This document shows, in pieces, positions 60,080 through 64,000 of a stretch of DNA of 64,000 nt. The stretch covers positions 48,780 to 112,779 of the forward strand of contig NZ_LQPH01000125.1 of assembly GCF_002102255.1 (NCBI RefSeq), in the 5' to 3' direction. This DNA is from Mycobacterium nebraskense (lineage in GTDB: Bacteria > Actinomycetota > Actinomycetes > Mycobacteriales > Mycobacteriaceae). Within the stretch, counting starts at the first letter, position 1. Every line of letters begins with the position of its first letter. A program made the position numbers and the translations under genes. The notes beneath the pieces were generated by a model, which saw only the letters and a program-made list of their open reading frames with translations, did not search any database and was not told where the DNA came from.

Positions 60080-61094
60080 GGCGTTGCGCCGATGTTTGGG
60101 CTGCGTAGTCGATGAGCACCGTGTCCATCAGATCCCTGGTGAGGTTCTCGGTTTCGTCGAGCATGCTGCGGATCGCAGCCGAGCGGATCAGGTGCGCCAG
60201 GCTGCCGATCATTCCGCCGGTGCGTCGATGCAGGTATTTGGCTTCGGCGACCAGCGTTCCCGCGGTGTGATGGTGCAACCGCAGGGTGCCTTCCATCGCG
60301 GCCACCAGCGACTTCCATTCCCCGGCGTACGGGAACGGGCTGGTGTTGATCACACCGCAGCGCCCGGCGAGCTGGCGTCCGCGGGTGCCGGTGAACACAC
60401 CGGAGCGCTCGACGTCGATGCCGGCGTAGACGAACGTGGCGGGCAGGTGTTCGGTGAAGTACTTCAGGTGATCGGACAGTTCCTCGCCGGCCCGGGTATC
60501 GAGGTTGAGGTTGTGGATCTCGTCGACGATCACGATGTCGGTTCGGGCGTCGATGAGGACCTGGCAGACAGCGTCGGCGATATCGGTGACATTCATCCGC
60601 GGTTGCATCGGCGGAAGGCCCAGGAATCGCGCGAACTCCATCGCGAGTTTGCGCGCCGAGCCTTTCGGGGGCGCGGTCACGTATACGATCGGGATCCGGG
60701 ACTTGTCGGCGAATCGTGTCCTGATACGCAGTTCGTGGAATCGGCCGAGTTGTTTGACCGCGGTGGTCTTGCCGGTCGCGGCCGCCCCGGAAATGATCAG
60801 CCCGCGCCGGGCGCCGATCTCGCGTTGGTTGAGCAGGGTCAGCAGCCGGCCTTCGTTGGTGATGCGCTGGATCGCCGACGTGGTGACCACGACCAGTTCA
60901 CTGTGATGCGCTACCCGGGCTTCGTTGTAGTTGGTCCGTTCGGTCTCCGACAGGGTGCTCCACTGCTCATCGGGTAACAGGGTGAACTCGGGTGGATCGG
61001 CATCGACGAAACGGCGCCAACCCTCGAGCGTGGTGGTGGGTTGGCGCCGGTCCTCGAGTTGGCTCACCGGGGCAAAAGTGTTCACAGCCGCCAC
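60069..61094 (-). CDS. tniB: TniB/TnsC-type AAA+ ATPase, 341 aa
   Basis: Walker A SGAAATGKTTAV near residues 105-112 and Walker B IVIVDEIHNL near 188-197, with C-terminal helices typical of TniB (LHRRTGGMIGSLAHLI). TniB couples target selection to the transposase. It overlaps tniA by 13 bp and tniQ by 11 bp. Confidence 0.92.
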   Translation of the reverse strand: MAAVNTFAPVSQLEDRRQPTTTLEGWRRFVDADPPEFTLLPDEQWSTLSETERTNYNEARVAHHSELVVVTTSAIQRITNEGRLLTLLNQREIGARRGLIISGAAATGKTTAVKQLGRFHELRIRTRFADKSRIPIVYVTAPPKGSARKLAMEFARFLGLPPMQPRMNVTDIADAVCQVLIDARTDIVIVDEIHNLNLDTRAGEELSDHLKYFTEHLPATFVYAGIDVERSGVFTGTRGRQLAGRCGVINTSPFPYAGEWKSLVAAMEGTLRLHHHTAGTLVAEAKYLHRRTGGMIGSLAHLIRSAAIRSMLDETENLTRDLMDTVLIDYAAQTSAQRHAS

Positions 61095-63166
61095 GATTCA
61101 GCCTCCTTGCGTGCATCGAACACCGGTAGTGGAATGACTTGGGCGATCTCGATGTCGTCGGCGTCCTCGTCACCGCCTGGCGGCGGCTCCTCATCGCAGG
61201 GTTCTGCGGTATCCGGCGGGCGGGGCCAGGCCGGTGTCGCGGTGGCTCGCGTTCGACCCGCCACCCTGCGATCCTTGGATTCCTGTCGGGTGGGGGCGGG
61301 GCCTTGCGCGGCCCGGTCGAGCAGGTCATCGGCCGCGCGGGCGATCTCGGCTTCGGTGGCCTGATCGCATCCGCGCTGGGCCAGCACGGACCGCGCATGC
61401 TGCCATACCAATTCGCCGAACGGTACCGGGTGGCTGCGCAAATGCGTCCAGGTCGCGGCCAGCCAGCCCTCGTCGTGATGGTTGCGCACCCAGATCCGCG
61501 ACACGTCGTAGGGGTCGTAGTGCACCTCCCACTGGCCCTTCTTGGATTCCACCCCCGAGTGCTGGCGGCGGTAGGGGTTGAGTGCCTTAGCGTCGTAGCT
61601 GCGGTTGTTGACCCGGATCCCGTAGGCATTGATGCGCCGCCAGCACGACGGCAGTAACTCGATGTAGTCCTCGGCCGACAGCGGCACCGGAACATACCCG
61701 GCGACCTCGACCAAGGCGGCGTACTTTTCGTTGGGCGTCAACGCCTTGCCCGGGGTGACGGGGTCACGCAGGCCGTCGTGGGGCCGGTTTTGCCATACCG
61801 CGACGATCCACTCATCCAGCAGGGCTTGCAGCTCCACGATCGACCACACTGCGTCCTGTTCGGCGTTCTTGCCGCGCCGCTCGACGCTGGAGCCGACATA
61901 CCCGGCGACATGCTGGGCGAACAAGGTGGCCACCGACTGCAGGGTCCGCTCGATCTTGGGTTTGTCGGTCGGCGTATCCGGGTGGGCGGGCTGCAGATTG
62001 ATCCCCAACGTGCAACACGCCTGCCGGAAGGTTTGCGACAGATACGCCTTCCCGTGGTCGCACACTACGGTCTCCGGGGCGATCACCGGCCGGGCGGCCG
62101 CATCGGCCAACCGTTGATCCACGCCGGTCAAACAGCGATACGGCAGCACCGACCGCGACATCCGCAGCGCATCGGACCACTCCGGCCGCATCGGTTCTGG
62201 CGTCAACGCTCGGGCCAGCAGCAGCGCCGCGTCGACCGCTTTGGTCGTGGGCCGCAACACCGCGGCCGGAATCGAGCAGGTCGCGTCGTCAACCATGCCG
62301 GTCAGCTCGACCCGGTCCACCGTGCCGTCATCGAGGACCACCCGCACATCCAGGGGGGTCGAATCGATCTCGACCACCTCGCCGGGGCGCGCCACCGTCA
62401 GCGCACCGAACGGGCCGTCGGGCTGTTTGGACAACGAACGCCGGGTGCGCGCGGACCCGAACGTGTGCCGGCCCTCCGACAGCCTCTTCACCAGACGATA
62501 GAACGTCCGCTGAGACGGCATCGCCGGTGCGTCCTGGGCACCGTATTGAGCCACCAGCGATTTGGTCACCCGTCGCTGCAGGCGGCTCACCGTCCCGGTC
62601 GACACGTCGGTCTCGTCATCGATGGCCTGCCGCACTGCGGCCACCAGCCGCTCGTCGACGCGGCCGAACATCGCCCGCCGGGGAATGTGCCGGCGATCCA
62701 CAACCCCCAGCAGGCCGTCTCGTTCGTAGGCATAGCGTTGCCGCTGCAACGTGTACAAGCTGATCTCGTGGCCAGCCGAGCGCAGCTCGGCGAGCTTGGC
62801 CAATTCGCGCTGCCGCAACGAACGCGACGCCGGATCGAACTCCGGCCGCGGCCGGCTACCCGCCTCGGAATCAACCCGTCGACCCGTCAACACCTCGATC
62901 AAGTGCCGTTCCCACCAGCGGGCCCGCTCGGCGGCAGCCTCGGGCACCCCGGCCAACGCTTCTTCGGAACACAAAGCCGGTCGCGATCCTGACACCAACT
63001 CCAACGCCGGGTCGCCCAGCAGCCGAGACAGCGGTACCACCGACTGCCCGCCGACCGCATCGGTCAGCCTGGCTGAACTGCCCGAAAGTGTGACAACCGT
63101 GAATACGCCGTCGGATAACCGGATTTCATCGCCCTCGCGGATGACACCCGACCGCATACCCGTCAT
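61082..63166 (-). CDS. tniA: TniA/TnsB-type DDE transposase, 694 aa
   Basis: The ATG at 63166 overlaps the TnsA stop (ATGA); a longer frame to 63244 lies inside tnsA. DDE motifs: VVEIDSTPLDV, VVCDHGKAYLS and DKPKIERTLQS. Multiple N-terminal helical DNA-binding segments and a Mu-type C-terminal beta domain (RRQHSGVESKKGQWEVHYDP) are present. It joins 3' ends to the target. Confidence 0.93.
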   Translation of the reverse strand: MTGMRSGVIREGDEIRLSDGVFTVVTLSGSSARLTDAVGGQSVVPLSRLLGDPALELVSGSRPALCSEEALAGVPEAAAERARWWERHLIEVLTGRRVDSEAGSRPRPEFDPASRSLRQRELAKLAELRSAGHEISLYTLQRQRYAYERDGLLGVVDRRHIPRRAMFGRVDERLVAAVRQAIDDETDVSTGTVSRLQRRVTKSLVAQYGAQDAPAMPSQRTFYRLVKRLSEGRHTFGSARTRRSLSKQPDGPFGALTVARPGEVVEIDSTPLDVRVVLDDGTVDRVELTGMVDDATCSIPAAVLRPTTKAVDAALLLARALTPEPMRPEWSDALRMSRSVLPYRCLTGVDQRLADAAARPVIAPETVVCDHGKAYLSQTFRQACCTLGINLQPAHPDTPTDKPKIERTLQSVATLFAQHVAGYVGSSVERRGKNAEQDAVWSIVELQALLDEWIVAVWQNRPHDGLRDPVTPGKALTPNEKYAALVEVAGYVPVPLSAEDYIELLPSCWRRINAYGIRVNNRSYDAKALNPYRRQHSGVESKKGQWEVHYDPYDVSRIWVRNHHDEGWLAATWTHLRSHPVPFGELVWQHARSVLAQRGCDQATEAEIARAADDLLDRAAQGPAPTRQESKDRRVAGRTRATATPAWPRPPDTAEPCDEEPPPGGDEDADDIEIAQVIPLPVFDARKEAESWRL

Positions 63167-63903
63167 CGTGACAACGCGGGCCCGACGATCGACTCCTCGG
63201 TCAAGACAGCCGCGGAAAGATCCACGCCCAGTCGCCGGTGCCACAACAGGTGAAACAGCACCGGCAACACCATGATCGCTTCACCGACCGGTCTCACCCC
63301 GGTCATCAGCGGCCGCGCCGAGTCGAACACCGCCTCCAACGCTGCGGCGACCGCCGGGCGGTACACCCGTGGATGCCGATACCCAGACAACCAGCGCAAA
63401 TTCGCCGTCACGACCGGATCCGCAACGCCCGCTCGCCGATAGGCCCATCCCAGGGAACGGCACGCCTGCTCGGACCGGTCGAACAACTCAGCATCAGCAT
63501 CCGATATTCGGTCATCGGCCCGCACGTCAAGAACCGTCGCCGTTCCGTCGGACAACCGCACGAAGTAATCAGGCACGTGGTGCCTGCCGTCACCCCAATG
63601 GAGCCGGAACGGCTGCGACGCAACACCAACCACCGCGGGATCGGCGTCCAGCGCGATCAAATGGTCACGCTCCGACCACGACTCGTACCCAACGTGCTCA
63701 CGAGTCGTCGAAAACCACCACAGGCCTGGATAATTGCCCTGCCCGCGAAACGCTGGGAAACCACGCACGGGTGAGCAGTCCAACTCAAAGGCCACTGCGG
63801 CACACTCCGCCAGCGGCAAGCGCGAAGAACCCCCGGAGGAGTTGAATTCCACCTCAACGCCACCGTTGACCTGCGGCCATAGCGCCGCCGGCGCCACACT
63901 CAC
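63163..63903 (-). CDS. tnsA: TnsA-like endonuclease subunit, 246 aa
   Basis: ATG at 63903. The PD-(D/E)XK-like core is SERDHLIALDADPAVVGVASQP, HVPDYFVRL and TVLDVRADD. This matches actinobacterial TnsA-like heteromeric transposase subunits, with NLRWLSGYRHPR further on. The usual catalytic lysine is replaced by Arg (DVR). TnsA cleaves the 5' strands, making transposition cut-and-paste rather than replicative. First gene of the operon. Confidence 0.85.
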   Translation of the reverse strand: MSVAPAALWPQVNGGVEVEFNSSGGSSRLPLAECAAVAFELDCSPVRGFPAFRGQGNYPGLWWFSTTREHVGYESWSERDHLIALDADPAVVGVASQPFRLHWGDGRHHVPDYFVRLSDGTATVLDVRADDRISDADAELFDRSEQACRSLGWAYRRAGVADPVVTANLRWLSGYRHPRVYRPAVAAALEAVFDSARPLMTGVRPVGEAIMVLPVLFHLLWHRRLGVDLSAAVLTEESIVGPALSR

Positions 63904-64000
63904 CTAAACAACGCTACCGGCGGTACCTCGGATAGATTGGCAAAGACACGCCGATACCGCAGATACGGTGGCAATACATCACATCGGATGTCAACGGACA
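63904..64000. mobile_element. Tn7-like right end
   Basis: Read inward from 64000 on the minus strand it begins TGTCCGTTGACATCCGAT, matching the TGTCCGTTG of the left ends, then ATCTGCGGTA and ATCCGAGGTA, similar to the ATCTGAGGCA motifs of the left ends. It lies just upstream of tnsA, where a right end is expected. The outer flank and target duplication are outside the window. Confidence 0.65.

Overview
The window looks like part of a large conjugative plasmid of a slow-growing Mycobacterium (pRAW-like). The reasons are high GC, ESX-type (type VII) secretion genes at the left edge, an actinobacterial type IV transfer system, a MobF relaxase, and metal genes whose products closely resemble M. 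tuberculosis CmtR, CtpG and the Rv0968/Rv1993c (DUF1490) proteins. I saw no rRNA, tRNA, CRISPR array or clear replication initiator.

Layout: (1) 1-2.9 kb, the end of an ESX locus (EccE-like C-terminus, EccA, two small genes). (2) 2.9-11.3 kb, a minus-strand type IV secretion operon (VirB6/TrbL-like, VirB4, TcpC-like and five small or accessory membrane proteins). (3) 11.4-20.3 kb, a plus-strand region starting with an HTH regulator: VirD4-type coupling protein, an HD-domain protein, a stand-alone copy of a coupling-protein domain, small membrane proteins, an amber-interrupted zinc-finger gene and a long coiled-coil protein. (4) 20.4-27.9 kb, a 1963-residue MobF relaxase-helicase, a palindrome-rich region that is a good oriT candidate, a small HTH protein and an HNH protein. 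(5) 28.2-38.9 kb, an array of 13 mostly unknown minus-strand genes (DUF932, DUF4192, DUF3560 and others) split into cassettes by eight copies of a roughly 410 bp repeat. Each full repeat carries an intrinsic terminator for the gene before it, hairpins, a promoter-like pair, a long structured leader and a ribosome binding site for the gene after it. (6) 38.9-46.8 kb, a secreted protease, a primase-like protein, an NrdH-type redoxin, a ParB-like protein, two copies of a roughly 195-nt structured RNA, and a tyrosine recombinase beside a 10-6-10 inverted repeat. (7) 47-64 kb, a heavy-metal island carried by a Tn7-like (TnsA/TniA/TniB/TniQ) transposon: copper-type CtpV module, arsenic module (arsC, acr3, arsM, arsR) and cadmium/lead-type ctpG-cmtR module, each preceded by a copy of the same transposon left end.

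How it fits together: ESX and type IV components are both used for conjugation in known mycobacterial plasmids of this type. The relaxase would nick near 26.7 kb. With the relaxase gene entering last, the repeat array would be the leading region, and all its genes are oriented so that the first-entering strand is their template. This makes the repeated structured leader the most interesting undescribed element here: a candidate family of single-strand or early-entry promoters, or of cis-regulatory RNAs. That role is inference; the repeats, hairpins and paired base changes are visible in the sequence.
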